64,000 nt of DNA, from contig NZ_CP022823.1 of assembly GCF_002269255.1 (NCBI RefSeq), positions 4,712,001 to 4,776,000 of the forward strand, written 5' to 3'. The position numbers and the translations under genes are program-made. The DNA is from Klebsiella quasivariicola. Lineage in GTDB: Bacteria > Pseudomonadota > Gammaproteobacteria > Enterobacterales > Enterobacteriaceae. Below, in pieces: positions 44,456 to 52,250 of this stretch; position 1 is the stretch's first letter; each line of letters opens with the position of its first letter. The notes beneath the pieces were generated by a model. It did no database searches. It saw only the letters and a program-made list of their open reading frames with translations, and was not told the DNA's origin.

Positions 44456-45133
44456 TCAGTGTTTACACAGGAGCTGCTCCAGTTCGCGTAACGAGGTCAC
44501 CGTCCAGTCCGGCTGGAGGTCCGCCGGCAGCTCGCGCTGATGTGCATTGAGCCAGCAGGTCGCCAGCCCGGCGTTCACACCGCCGCGAATATCCGACTCG
44601 GCGGTATCACCGACCATCAGTACTCGCGAGCGCGGTGGATTACCCGCCTGCGCCAGCGCATAATCGAAAATACGCGCATCCGGCTTGGCGACGCCCACCT
44701 GTTCAGAAATAATCAGTAAATCAAAGTGATCGCGTAAACCGGTGCGTTCCAGGCGCGTCTGCTGCAGCGAAGTAAAGCCGTTAGTGATAATGCCCATTTT
44801 GACTTTCCCCTGCAGCGCATTGAGCAGCGAAACCGCGCCCGGCAGCGGCGCACAAATTTCCGCCATCGCATTCATAAACGCGTCGTTGAGCTCACCCGGC
44901 TTAACGTTTAAACGTTCCGCCCAGCTGTCAAAACGCTGGTGCTGCAACTGTAGCGAGGTAATGGCGCCGTTTTGATAATCCACCCACAGCGGCTTATTTA
45001 CGGCCTGATAGTCCTGAAAATCTTCGGCGGTAAATGTCACGCTGTAGTCGAGAAACATCCGCTGTAAGCCGCTGAAAGAATCAAACGTAAACAACGTTTC
45101 ATCGGCATCAAAGAAAATCCAGTCCCATTTCAT
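44456..45133 (-). CDS. yjjG: HAD-family nucleotidase YjjG
   Basis: House-cleaning pyrimidine nucleotidase of 225 residues that dephosphorylates dUMP, UMP, dTMP and toxic analogues. The HAD motif I is DADET at 9-13, motif II the Thr in ITNGF, motif IV VGDTAESDI. It begins 14 bp after the rimI stop, so the run holD-rimI-yjjG is one transcript. Assignment follows close similarity to E. coli YjjG, including the ending LEQLLCKH. Confidence 0.96.
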   Translation of the reverse strand: MKWDWIFFDADETLFTFDSFSGLQRMFLDYSVTFTAEDFQDYQAVNKPLWVDYQNGAITSLQLQHQRFDSWAERLNVKPGELNDAFMNAMAEICAPLPGAVSLLNALQGKVKMGIITNGFTSLQQTRLERTGLRDHFDLLIISEQVGVAKPDARIFDYALAQAGNPPRSRVLMVGDTAESDIRGGVNAGLATCWLNAHQRELPADLQPDWTVTSLRELEQLLCKH

Positions 45134-45147
45134 CGTATCACCTTGTC

Positions 45148-45594
45148 TTACATACTGATTGGCAGAGCCATAATAATGGCGTCTTCGCGCCCGTCGACCG
45201 TCGGATAGTAGTTGCGGCGGATGGTCGCCTCGTTAAAGCCTACGCTTTCATACAGGGCGATAGCGGCAACGTTGGATGCCCGCACTTCCAGCCACAGCGT
45301 GACGACGCCGAGTTTTTCGACTTCATCGATGACATGTTCCAGCAGCGCTCGCCCCAGGCCGCGGCGCTGGTAAGCGGGATCGACGGCGATGTTAAAAAGC
45401 GTCGCTTCATCGAGGACAATCTGAGTAATGGCGAAAGCCGCCATTTCCCCATCCACCGACAGCTGATAATTACGATAGCGTTCCCCCTGGTTACTGGCCA
45501 GGGTCTGTTCGCTCCACGGGAAAGCGTGGGCGCGTTTTTCGATTTGCCAGGCTCGAGTTAAATCAGCCGTGCTGAGGGTAGAAATCGTGTTCAT
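45148..45594 (-). CDS. rimI: Ribosomal protein S18 alanine N-acetyltransferase RimI
   Basis: GNAT acetyltransferase of 148 residues that acetylates the N-terminal alanine of ribosomal protein S18. The acetyl-CoA loop QRRGLGRALL lies near residues 76-85, and the C-terminal catalytic segment FNEATIRRNYYP follows. The start ATG at 45594 lies inside the end of holD, overlapping it by 32 bp, as in E. coli; the longer open frame above it is holD sequence in another phase. Confidence 0.96.
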   Translation of the reverse strand: MNTISTLSTADLTRAWQIEKRAHAFPWSEQTLASNQGERYRNYQLSVDGEMAAFAITQIVLDEATLFNIAVDPAYQRRGLGRALLEHVIDEVEKLGVVTLWLEVRASNVAAIALYESVGFNEATIRRNYYPTVDGREDAIIMALPISM

Positions 45595-45976
45595 GTGCGC
45601 AGATTTGTTGCCAGAGCGCCTTACGAGCCGACGCGCTGTTCTGGAGTTCATCAAAAGCGGGGCTGGACACCTGAGCGCCCGCCAGCGGCAGCGACGCCTC
45701 TGTGCCCAACCGCCAGCTATTACAGCGGCTCTCCTGCGGCAGCATCGCCACCCGCTCGGGGGTAAGCTGCAGGACCTGATCTGGCGTTACGGCCAGCGCG
45801 CGTAATATGTCGCCAATCAGCGGCTCTGTCAGCGACGGCGGGGTTTCCGCCACCATCACCAGACGAATATGTTCAGGAAGCGAGATAGCGATTTCGCCCT
45901 GTAACGCCCCCGGTCGGCGCAGCGACCACTGGGTAATGCCCAGCTGCTGTAGTTGCCAGTCTCGTCGGGATGTCAT
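45563..45976 (-). CDS. holD: DNA polymerase III psi subunit
   Basis: Clamp-loader accessory subunit of 137 residues that bridges the loader to chi and SSB. The N-terminal RRDWQLQQLGITQWSLRRPG is the segment that contacts the clamp loader in E. coli, and the chi-binding fold follows. Length equals E. coli HolD. It is divergent from rsmC and overlaps rimI by 32 bp on the same strand. Confidence 0.95.
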   Translation of the reverse strand: MTSRRDWQLQQLGITQWSLRRPGALQGEIAISLPEHIRLVMVAETPPSLTEPLIGDILRALAVTPDQVLQLTPERVAMLPQESRCNSWRLGTEASLPLAGAQVSSPAFDELQNSASARKALWQQICAHEHDFYPQHG

Positions 45977-46078
45977 AGCGAAACACTCCTGTTAAACAAG
46001 CGCGCAATATAGCAAATCCGTCGTATCTGCGCCAACAAACTACTATAATCGGCGCCAGTCTTAATGAAGGAGTGTTTC

Positions 46079-47107
46079 ATGTCCGCTTTTACCCCGGCAA
46101 GTGAAGTCTTGCTGCGCCACAGTGATGATTTCGAGTCCGCCCGCGTTCTGTTTGCCGGTGACCTGCAGGATGACCTGCCTGCTCGTCTGGATACCGCGGC
46201 CAGCCGCGCCCACACCCAGCAGTTCCACCACTGGCAGGTCCTCAACCGCCAGATGGGTGACAACGTCCGTTTTAGCTTAGTGGCCGAGGCCGCTGACGTC
46301 GCCGAATGCGATACCCTGATCTACTACTGGCCGAAGAACAAACCAGAAGCGCAGTTCCAGCTGATGAACCTGCTCTCTCTGCTGCCGGTGGGAAGCGATA
46401 TTTTCGTCGTCGGCGAAAACCGCAGCGGCGTCCGCAGCGCGGAACAAATGCTGGCTGAATATGCGCCGCTGAATAAAGTCGACAGCGCGCGTCGCTGTGG
46501 TCTATACCATGGCCGTCTGGAAAAACAGCCATCCTTCAACGCCGACGCGTTCTGGGGCGAATATGCGCTGTATAATCTGACCATCAAAACCCTGCCAGGG
46601 GTCTTTAGCCGCGACGGTCTGGACGTGGGCAGCCAGCTGCTGCTCTCCACCCTCGAGCCACATACCAAAGGAAAAGTGCTGGACGTCGGCTGCGGCGCGG
46701 GCGTGCTGGCCGCGGTGCTGGCCAGCCATTCACCGAAGGTGCGCCTGACCCTGTGCGACGTCAGCGCCCCGGCGGTGGAAGCCAGCCGCGCGACGCTTGC
46801 CGCCAACGGTTTTGCAGGCGATGTGTTTGCCAGCAACGTCTTCTCCGAGGTCAATGGTCGCTTCGACATGATTATCTCTAACCCGCCATTCCATGACGGG
46901 TTGCAGACCAGCCTCGAGGCGGCCCAGGCGTTGATCCGCGGCGCGGTTCGCCATCTGAACAGCGGTGGTGAGCTGCGTATTGTTGCCAACGCCTTCCTGC
47001 CATATCCCCAGGTGCTGGATGAGACATTTGGCTTCCATGAGGTGATCGCCCAGACCGGACGCTTTAAAGTCTATCGCACCATCATGACCCGACAGGCGAA
47101 AAAATAA
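46079..47107 (+). CDS. rsmC: 16S rRNA m2G1207 methyltransferase RsmC
   Basis: SAM-dependent methyltransferase of 342 residues acting on G1207 of 16S rRNA in the small subunit. The N-terminal half is a degenerate methyltransferase-like domain; the C-terminal half holds the SAM motif VLDVGCGAGVLA near 198 and the catalytic NPPF in IISNPPFHDG near 269. The frame extends five codons, but MSAFTPASEVLLRH behind GAAGGAGTG is the usual start. Confidence 0.97.
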   Translation: MSAFTPASEVLLRHSDDFESARVLFAGDLQDDLPARLDTAASRAHTQQFHHWQVLNRQMGDNVRFSLVAEAADVAECDTLIYYWPKNKPEAQFQLMNLLSLLPVGSDIFVVGENRSGVRSAEQMLAEYAPLNKVDSARRCGLYHGRLEKQPSFNADAFWGEYALYNLTIKTLPGVFSRDGLDVGSQLLLSTLEPHTKGKVLDVGCGAGVLAAVLASHSPKVRLTLCDVSAPAVEASRATLAANGFAGDVFASNVFSEVNGRFDMIISNPPFHDGLQTSLEAAQALIRGAVRHLNSGGELRIVANAFLPYPQVLDETFGFHEVIAQTGRFKVYRTIMTRQAKK

Positions 47108-47208
47108 CGCCCTCTCACGCCGGCGGCCCGTTCGCGGTACCGCTGGCGCTTCCCGCGGGCAAATCCGCCCATTTTTGCAGCAATCGATACAACCTGCATA
47201 ATTAACTA

Positions 47209-47236
47209 TTGACGTGCCGCCGAAAACCACTAGAAT
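47209..47236 (+). promoter_or_regulatory. Promoter of the tRNA-Leu array
   Basis: TTGACG, a 16-base spacer and TAGAAT, followed by a GC-rich stretch GCGCCTCCG, the discriminator pattern of stringently controlled stable RNA promoters. It lies 41 bp before the first tRNA. Confidence 0.72.
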
Positions 47237-47277
47237 GCGCCTCCGTGGTAACGATACTTTCATAGTGTCGATGGTAT

Positions 47278-47364
47278 GCGAAGGTGGCGGAATTGGTAGA
47301 CGCGCTAGCTTCAGGTGTTAGTGTCCTTACGGACGTGGGGGTTCAAGTCCCCCCCCTCGCACCA
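47278..47364 (+). tRNA. leuV: tRNA-Leu (CAG), copy 1
   Basis: 87-base class II tRNA with encoded CCA. The anticodon stem CTAGC/GTTAG encloses TT-CAG-GT, giving anticodon CAG for the CUG codon. A long variable arm TGTCCTTACGGACG and the GTTCAAGTC T loop are present. Sequence matches E. coli tRNA-Leu1 genes leuQPV at the same place; which symbol belongs to which copy is arbitrary here. Confidence 0.97.
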
Positions 47365-47394
47365 ACGAGGCAATATCCAAAGAAAGAATACTGT

Positions 47395-47481
47395 GCGAAG
47401 GTGGCGGAATTGGTAGACGCGCTAGCTTCAGGTGTTAGTGTCCTTACGGACGTGGGGGTTCAAGTCCCCCCCCTCGCACCA
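47395..47481 (+). tRNA. leuP: tRNA-Leu (CAG), copy 2
   Basis: Identical to copy 1 over all 87 bases, with CCA encoded and anticodon CAG. It lies 30 bp after copy 1 and is presumably processed from the same precursor. Confidence 0.97.
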
Positions 47482-47511
47482 ACGAGGCAATATCCAAAGA
47501 AAGAATACTGT

Positions 47512-47598
47512 GCGAAGGTGGCGGAATTGGTAGACGCGCTAGCTTCAGGTGTTAGTGTCCTTACGGACGTGGGGGTTCAAGTCCCCCCCCTCGCACCA
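47512..47598 (+). tRNA. leuQ: tRNA-Leu (CAG), copy 3
   Basis: Identical to copies 1 and 2. It ends 20 bp before the stop of the convergent yjjZ. No clear terminator hairpin is visible in that short gap. Confidence 0.97.
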
Positions 47599-47618
47599 AT
47601 ATTCTTCCTTCCCCGGCC

Positions 47619-47858
47619 TCATCCCCTCAGTTTAATATCCAGCAACATCAGCATAATTCCACTAATCAGTGCGACGCACGATGGTAGCAGAATAAAATGG
47701 CGCAGTTGACGATGCCATATCATTGCCGCAGACATCAGCATGCCCACCGCGACCAGCAACCGCCATACGTCAGCCGACACCCCGGCATACCCGAGAGCGA
47801 CAATCAGCGCGCCGGGAATCACCACTCCCCAGCCGCTTCCTAATGCTCGCTGCAGCAT
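47619..47858 (-). CDS. yjjZ: DUF1435 membrane protein YjjZ
   Basis: Small inner-membrane protein of 79 residues with three or four hydrophobic segments, beginning MLQRALGSGWGVVIPGALIV and containing WHRQLRHFILLPSCVALI. It belongs to DUF1435, function unknown. The open frame reaches 38 codons further up, but ATG at 47858 has the ribosome site AGAGGTG; the upstream part is the Fur-box region. A near-consensus Fur box 19 bp before the start suggests iron repression. Confidence 0.85.
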   Translation of the reverse strand: MLQRALGSGWGVVIPGALIVALGYAGVSADVWRLLVAVGMLMSAAMIWHRQLRHFILLPSCVALISGIMLMLLDIKLRG

Positions 47859-47876
47859 GGTTTCACCTCTCATAAT

Positions 47877-47895
47877 GATAATGATAACCAATATC
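47877..47895 (-). promoter_or_regulatory. Fur box upstream of yjjZ
   Basis: GATAATGATAACCAATATC matches the 19-bp Fur consensus GATAATGATAATCATTATC at 17 positions. A second palindrome ATGATAA-TTT-TTATCAT at 47898-47914 adds more Fur-like half-sites. Confidence 0.8.
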
Positions 47896-48123
47896 ATATG
47901 ATAATTTTTATCATTTGTCATTTGCGATGTGCTTCGTCCCTTTTTCTTTACGTTCGCGGTAATGACATACATTCATGAAGGTGATAAATTAAGCGAAATT
48001 AACGATATATATTAAATATTTTGCTTATTTTGCAAATACCCTTTTTTTGCACATTGTTATCAGACTCTTCATTTTTGGCTTTCATCATTTTGAAATTTAA
48101 CGACTAATAATGATTCTTCCGAT

Positions 48124-49170
48124 ATGACTGCACAAACCTGGCGAGCACACTACGCACAAAAATATCAATATTCTTTACGGCTTTTTTTACTGCTTAATTT
48201 CATTTCCTCCTCTCTGTCGCTGGTCAGCCCCCTATTTACGGTAGTTCGTTTTACGCTGCCCTGCGCCCTGATCGTGGCCTGTAGCGGGCTGATGCTGCTT
48301 TGGCACTGGAAATGGCCGCAAGCGAAAATAAATATTCCCGCTATCTCGTTGTTATTTGGCATGCTGTGGGCATGGCATGTGGTGGCAAAAGCAATGCTAT
48401 TGACACCGCCGCATTTTAACTATCTGGTGATCGCCCTATTAAGCATTTTGTTTATCGGCACCATCGCTTTTTCCAATAATATCACTGCCTTTACCCTTCA
48501 CTCTTTACCGACTTTCCTTGCCTGCCTGATAATGGCGGAAGGGGAACAATGGTTGCGCATGACCTACTGTTTTATGCTGCCTATTGCCGGCATTACCCTG
48601 CAAAATATTATCCAGAAGCGCAGCGATGCCTTTACACAGGGATTAATGGATAAACTGATGCAGGAACGCAATACGCTCAACGATCTCAGTATGCTGGATC
48701 CCCTGACCGGTCTGTATAATCGCCGCGGGCTGCAAAATCGCCTCGATACGCTGCTGGCGCTGGACGGCGATAACCACTATGTGCTGCTTCTCGATATCGA
48801 TCACTTTAAAGCCTATAACGACCACTATGGCCATATGATGGGTGACCAGGCACTGATTCGCGTCTCTGCCGCCATTCGCAACGCCGTGCGCTCACGCGAT
48901 ATTGTCGCTCGCTTTGGCGGAGAGGAGTTTATGGTGTTACTGACCAACAGCAGTAAAGAAACCGCCTGGCAGGCTGCCGAACGCATTCGTCAGCGAGTCT
49001 ACGATTTGAAGATCCCCCATATGTTTAATGAAAGCGTCGCGACCAACGTCACCATCAGCATTGGCCTGACGCCATTAATTGATGACAACATTGAGCAAGC
49101 GCTGGCGCGAGCCGATGGGGCACTCTATGAGGCCAAAAATAAAGGCCGTAACATTATTCTTGCCAGCTAA
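48124..49170 (+). CDS. Membrane-bound diguanylate cyclase (GGDEF)
   Basis: Predicted c-di-GMP synthase of 348 residues. The N-terminal half has about six hydrophobic segments (roughly 18-170) with no recognised sensor domain. A short helix leads to the GGDEF domain from about residue 188, opening DPLTGLYNRRGL. The active site is GGEEF in ARFGGEEFMVLL, and the inhibitory I site RSRD sits five residues before it, so both activity and product feedback are expected. The ribosome site is weak. E. coli K-12 has no such gene between yjjZ and fhuF. Trigger signal unknown. Confidence 0.9.
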   Translation: MTAQTWRAHYAQKYQYSLRLFLLLNFISSSLSLVSPLFTVVRFTLPCALIVACSGLMLLWHWKWPQAKINIPAISLLFGMLWAWHVVAKAMLLTPPHFNYLVIALLSILFIGTIAFSNNITAFTLHSLPTFLACLIMAEGEQWLRMTYCFMLPIAGITLQNIIQKRSDAFTQGLMDKLMQERNTLNDLSMLDPLTGLYNRRGLQNRLDTLLALDGDNHYVLLLDIDHFKAYNDHYGHMMGDQALIRVSAAIRNAVRSRDIVARFGGEEFMVLLTNSSKETAWQAAERIRQRVYDLKIPHMFNESVATNVTISIGLTPLIDDNIEQALARADGALYEAKNKGRNIILAS

Positions 49171-49224
49171 CCTTCAGGCGCCGCGACGCCGACAAAAACC
49201 TTGCCATGCTACCTGCAAACAACT

Positions 49225-49249
49225 AATATCAGGAATCATTATCATTTAG
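49225..49249 (+). promoter_or_regulatory. Probable Fur site upstream of fhuF
   Basis: AATATCAGGAATCATTATCA contains AATCATTATC, the second half of the Fur consensus, while the first half is degenerate. It ends 20 bp before fhuF, which is Fur-repressed in E. coli. Confidence 0.55.
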
Positions 49250-49268
49250 ATTTGTATCTGGAAATCGC

Positions 49269-50057
49269 ATGGCCTGGCGTTCCCTTCCTCTCAGCGATGA
49301 ACTCATTTGGCGGGCTCCCCTCCCGACGGCTGAGCGCGCCCTGGCGGAAAGTATTCGGGAAAAAATCGCGACCCTGCGTCCTCACCTGCTGGATTTTCTG
49401 CGCCTGGATGAACCGGCCCCCCGGCACGCGTTAACCCTTGCCGAGTGGTCGCAACCCACTGCGTTACGCTCCCTGCTGGCAACTTATTCCGATCATATCT
49501 ACCGTCATCAACCGACGCTACCGCGGGAACAGAAGCCCCTGCTCTCGCTCTGGGCGCAATGGTATATCGGTTTGCTGGTCCCTCCCTTGATGCTGGCGCT
49601 GCTCAATGAGCCGCAGGGCCTCAGCCTGGCGCCAGAACATTTCCACGTCGAATTTCACGAAAGCGGCCGGGCCGCCTGTTTCTGGATTGATGTGCATAGC
49701 GATGCGGGAATTGAAAGGCTTTCCCCCCAGGCGCGGATGGATATTCTGGTCACGCGTACCCTGCAGCCGGTTGTTGAGGCGCTGGAAGCGACGGGTGAGA
49801 TCAATGGCAAGCTTATCTGGAGCAATACGGGTTATTTGATTAACTGGTATCTTGGGGAAATGCGCGCGCTGCTGGGTGATGAACAGCTTGCCGCCCTACG
49901 CCAGCACTGCTTCTTTGAAAAACAGCTCACCGATGGCCAGGATAACCCGCTGTGGCGAACGGTGGTGCTGCGTGAAGGGCAGTTAGTCCGACGCACCTGC
50001 TGTCAGCGCTATCGCCTGCCGGATGTCCAACAGTGCGGCGACTGCACCCTAAAATAA
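49269..50057 (+). CDS. fhuF: Ferric siderophore reductase FhuF
   Basis: Cytoplasmic 2Fe-2S protein of 262 residues that reduces iron in hydroxamate siderophores so it can be released. The cluster ligands are the unusual C-terminal set C244, C245, C256 and C259 in TCCQRYRLPDVQQCGDC, exactly placed as in E. coli FhuF. It is monocistronic and lies after the diguanylate cyclase, with a Fur-like site just upstream. Confidence 0.96.
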   Translation: MAWRSLPLSDELIWRAPLPTAERALAESIREKIATLRPHLLDFLRLDEPAPRHALTLAEWSQPTALRSLLATYSDHIYRHQPTLPREQKPLLSLWAQWYIGLLVPPLMLALLNEPQGLSLAPEHFHVEFHESGRAACFWIDVHSDAGIERLSPQARMDILVTRTLQPVVEALEATGEINGKLIWSNTGYLINWYLGEMRALLGDEQLAALRQHCFFEKQLTDGQDNPLWRTVVLREGQLVRRTCCQRYRLPDVQQCGDCTLK

Positions 50058-50071
50058 CCCCCTGTACGTCA

Positions 50072-50096
50072 TAAAACGGGCGACCGCCGCCGCCCG
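50072..50096 (-). terminator. Terminator of the PTS EIIC gene
   Basis: CGGGCG and CGCCCG pair around an 8-base loop, with TTTTA following on the reverse strand, 9 bp past the EIIC stop in the convergent gap with fhuF. Confidence 0.7.
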
Positions 50097-50104
50097 CTCA
50101 CAAC

Positions 50105-51448
50105 TTATGCAGTCTGTTGACTCTCCTGCTCCGCCCGTTCAGCCTCTTCCGCTTCCTGGGCAAGGAGTTGTTTCTCATAGACCTTAAAGAACGGGAAGTA
50201 GATAATCGCCGACACACAGGCCAGCACGATCACCAGAATCGCCGCGCGGAAATCCCAGCCCAGCGCCCAGGCCCCGCCAATCGGCGCAGGTGCCGTCCAC
50301 GGTACTACCGAGATAACGCGACCAATCAGATCCAGTTTCATCGCCGCCCAGGCCAGCACCGCGTTCACCATCGGCGCCAGCAGGAACGGAATAAAGAATA
50401 CCGGGTTCATAACGATAGGCGTGCCGAAGATAACCGGTTCATTAATGTTAAACAGACTTGGCACCACGCTCAGACGGCCAATGGAACGCAAATGCGCTGA
50501 GCGGCTGCGCAGGTAACAAAACACCAGCCCCATGGTGGCACCAGAACCGCCGACGACGATAAAGAACGTCCAGAACGCCTCCATAAAGATATGCGGTAAA
50601 GGCGCGCCCTGAGCCAATGCCTGCTGGTTCATTCCGAGGTTGGTCAGCCAGAACATCTGCAGCATCCCGGACACAATCGCCGCACCATGGATCCCGGCAA
50701 ACCACAACAGATGGCCGATAAGCACCGCCAGCAGGATCGCCGGCAGGGAATCGGCAGCCGAAACCAGTGGTTTGAAAATAGCCATAATGGCCTGCGGGAT
50801 CAGCATGTCAAAATGGTGTTGAATAAACAGGCTCAGTGGATACAGCGTCAGTACGACCACCAGCACCGGGATCAACAGATCAAAGGAGTTTTTGATCATC
50901 GGTGGCACCTGATCCGGCAGCCGGATACCGATGTTATGCGCCTTAAGAAAACGCATCAGCTCCACACAATAGATCGCCACCAGAATGGCGGTAAAGATCC
51001 CCGTACCGCCGAGGCTATCCACTGGCAGCGTGCCCTGCGTTTTCGGCGCGGCGACCAACAAAAAGGCCATGATCGACAACATCGCGCACATGAAAGGATC
51101 AAGCTGATGGGATTTCTCGTAGTGTTTACCGAGGTTATAGGAGATTGCCGCGCAGATGTAGATCGACATGATCCCCATCGTCATATCAAAGGGGGTCAGA
51201 ATACGTCCTTCAAACTCTTTTGCCAGATCCAGCCAGGCGCGGGCAAAACCCCAGGTGGTGTCCGGTGAGAAAGGGGGATAAGCAAACACCAGCAGGAACG
51301 ATCCGACGATCATAAACGGCATCGCTGAGATAAAACCGTCACGGATAGCCATGACGTGGCGCTGCGATGAGATCCGCCCTGCGATGGGGCTTATGTAATT
51401 TTCTACAAAGCGAAATATCAAATTAAACGCAGCATGGTTAGCAGACAT
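50105..51448 (-). CDS. PTS cellobiose-type EIIC permease (orphan)
   Basis: Sugar-transporting membrane component of 447 residues in the lactose/cellobiose EIIC family. The family motifs GIHGAAIVSG and FNINEPVIFGTPIVMNP are clear, with about ten helices. No EIIA, EIIB or phospho-beta-glucosidase is encoded nearby, so it must borrow partners from another system or do something else. The C-terminal tail is rich in Glu, Ala and Gln (EAEEAERAEQESQQ), likely a short helix. Upstream lie CCGG-centred palindromes suited to a LacI-family regulator. Substrate is unknown. Confidence 0.88.
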   Translation of the reverse strand: MSANHAAFNLIFRFVENYISPIAGRISSQRHVMAIRDGFISAMPFMIVGSFLLVFAYPPFSPDTTWGFARAWLDLAKEFEGRILTPFDMTMGIMSIYICAAISYNLGKHYEKSHQLDPFMCAMLSIMAFLLVAAPKTQGTLPVDSLGGTGIFTAILVAIYCVELMRFLKAHNIGIRLPDQVPPMIKNSFDLLIPVLVVVLTLYPLSLFIQHHFDMLIPQAIMAIFKPLVSAADSLPAILLAVLIGHLLWFAGIHGAAIVSGMLQMFWLTNLGMNQQALAQGAPLPHIFMEAFWTFFIVVGGSGATMGLVFCYLRSRSAHLRSIGRLSVVPSLFNINEPVIFGTPIVMNPVFFIPFLLAPMVNAVLAWAAMKLDLIGRVISVVPWTAPAPIGGAWALGWDFRAAILVIVLACVSAIIYFPFFKVYEKQLLAQEAEEAERAEQESQQTA

Positions 51449-51546
51449 AGTAGCCCTCCTGACAGGCTATTGATACTGGCCCAACAACGATTACCCTGCC
51501 GTTACGATGACCGCTTTTTGAGTCAGCAGGCCGCTGGTCGTATAGG

Positions 51547-51674
51547 TAACCGGCTATACTGCTCATGATCCAACGATTCATACACGGCTCTTATGTTATA
51601 AATAAAGGGAGAAGTGACGGTTTCAGTATTCATCGCAATACGCCCAACCGCAACCGGTTACAGTAACCGGTTAC
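51547..51674. promoter_or_regulatory. CCGG-centred palindromes (LacI-family operator candidates)
   Basis: GTAACCGGTTAC (51663-51674) is a perfect 12-bp palindrome. AACCGGTT (51652-51659) lies 13 bp from it centre to centre, and an imperfect TAACCGGCTA sits at 51547-51556. LacI/GalR regulators bind such CG-centred dyads. The sites lie between the divergent EIIC and YbaK-like genes. The rest of this 338-bp gap shows no gene. Confidence 0.55.
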
Positions 51675-51786
51675 GGTGAATGTGAAGGAGATCGACAAAA
51701 TAGAAAGAATCTGGATTGTCGGCATCGATATTTACACTCCGCCAGGCTTGTGACAGATTTAAACAGGCTTTAATCAGGAGAATCCA

Positions 51787-52245
51787 ATGAGTCTGCAGTC
51801 TGTACGGCAGTTTTTTGCCGAACACGCCCCCGATATCGAAATTATCGAGTTAAATCAGAGTACCGCAACCGTTGAGCTGGCTGCTGCCGCGCATAACGTT
51901 GAGCCGGGACAAATCGCCAAAACGCTGTCACTGAAGATCAAGGATAAGATTGTATTGATCGTCGCCAGGGGCGATGCGCGACTGGATAATAAAAAACTGA
52001 AAGAGACCTTTGGTGCGAAAGCGCGCATGTTGAGCAGCGATGAGGTGGTGACCTGGACCGGTCATCCGGTCGGCGGGGTGTGCCCATTTGGCCTGGAGAA
52101 CCCACTGTCCGTCTATTGCGATGTTTCTCTTAGACGCTATCAGGAAGTGCTACCCGCGGCTGGAGCCATTCACAGCGCCGTTCGTATCGAACCAGAACGA
52201 ATGGCGCAGCTCACTGATGCGACGTGGGTAGACGTCTGCCTATAG
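51787..52245 (+). CDS. YbaK/ProX-type aminoacyl-tRNA deacylase
   Basis: Cytoplasmic protein of 152 residues with the YbaK/EbsC fold used by trans-editing factors that clear mischarged tRNAs. The conserved lysine is in IAKTLSLKI (near 44-52) and the substrate loop in GHPVGGVCPFGLENP near 96-110. It differs from YbaK and YeaK proper, which are encoded elsewhere in enterobacteria, so its amino-acid and tRNA specificity cannot be stated. It has an AGGAG ribosome site. Divergent from EIIC, convergent with bglJ. Confidence 0.87.
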   Translation: MSLQSVRQFFAEHAPDIEIIELNQSTATVELAAAAHNVEPGQIAKTLSLKIKDKIVLIVARGDARLDNKKLKETFGAKARMLSSDEVVTWTGHPVGGVCPFGLENPLSVYCDVSLRRYQEVLPAAGAIHSAVRIEPERMAQLTDATWVDVCL

Positions 52246-52250
52246 CCGTA

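Larger units (their letters stand above)
47278..47598 (+). repeat. Tandem array of three tRNA-Leu units, period 117 bp
   Basis: Three identical 87-bp tRNA genes are separated by two identical 30-bp spacers (47365-47394 and 47482-47511), so the exact repeat unit is 117 bp. Confidence 0.97.

Noticed and set aside
47284..47709. A 141-codon frame with a three-fold repeated peptide
   Set aside because: It is the three tRNA-Leu genes read as protein; the 117-bp period is a multiple of three, so the frame stays open by chance.
51615..51680. A 21-codon GTG frame behind AGGGAGAA in the EIIC/YbaK gap
   Set aside because: It covers the operator palindromes, has no similarity I recognise, and is too short to support.
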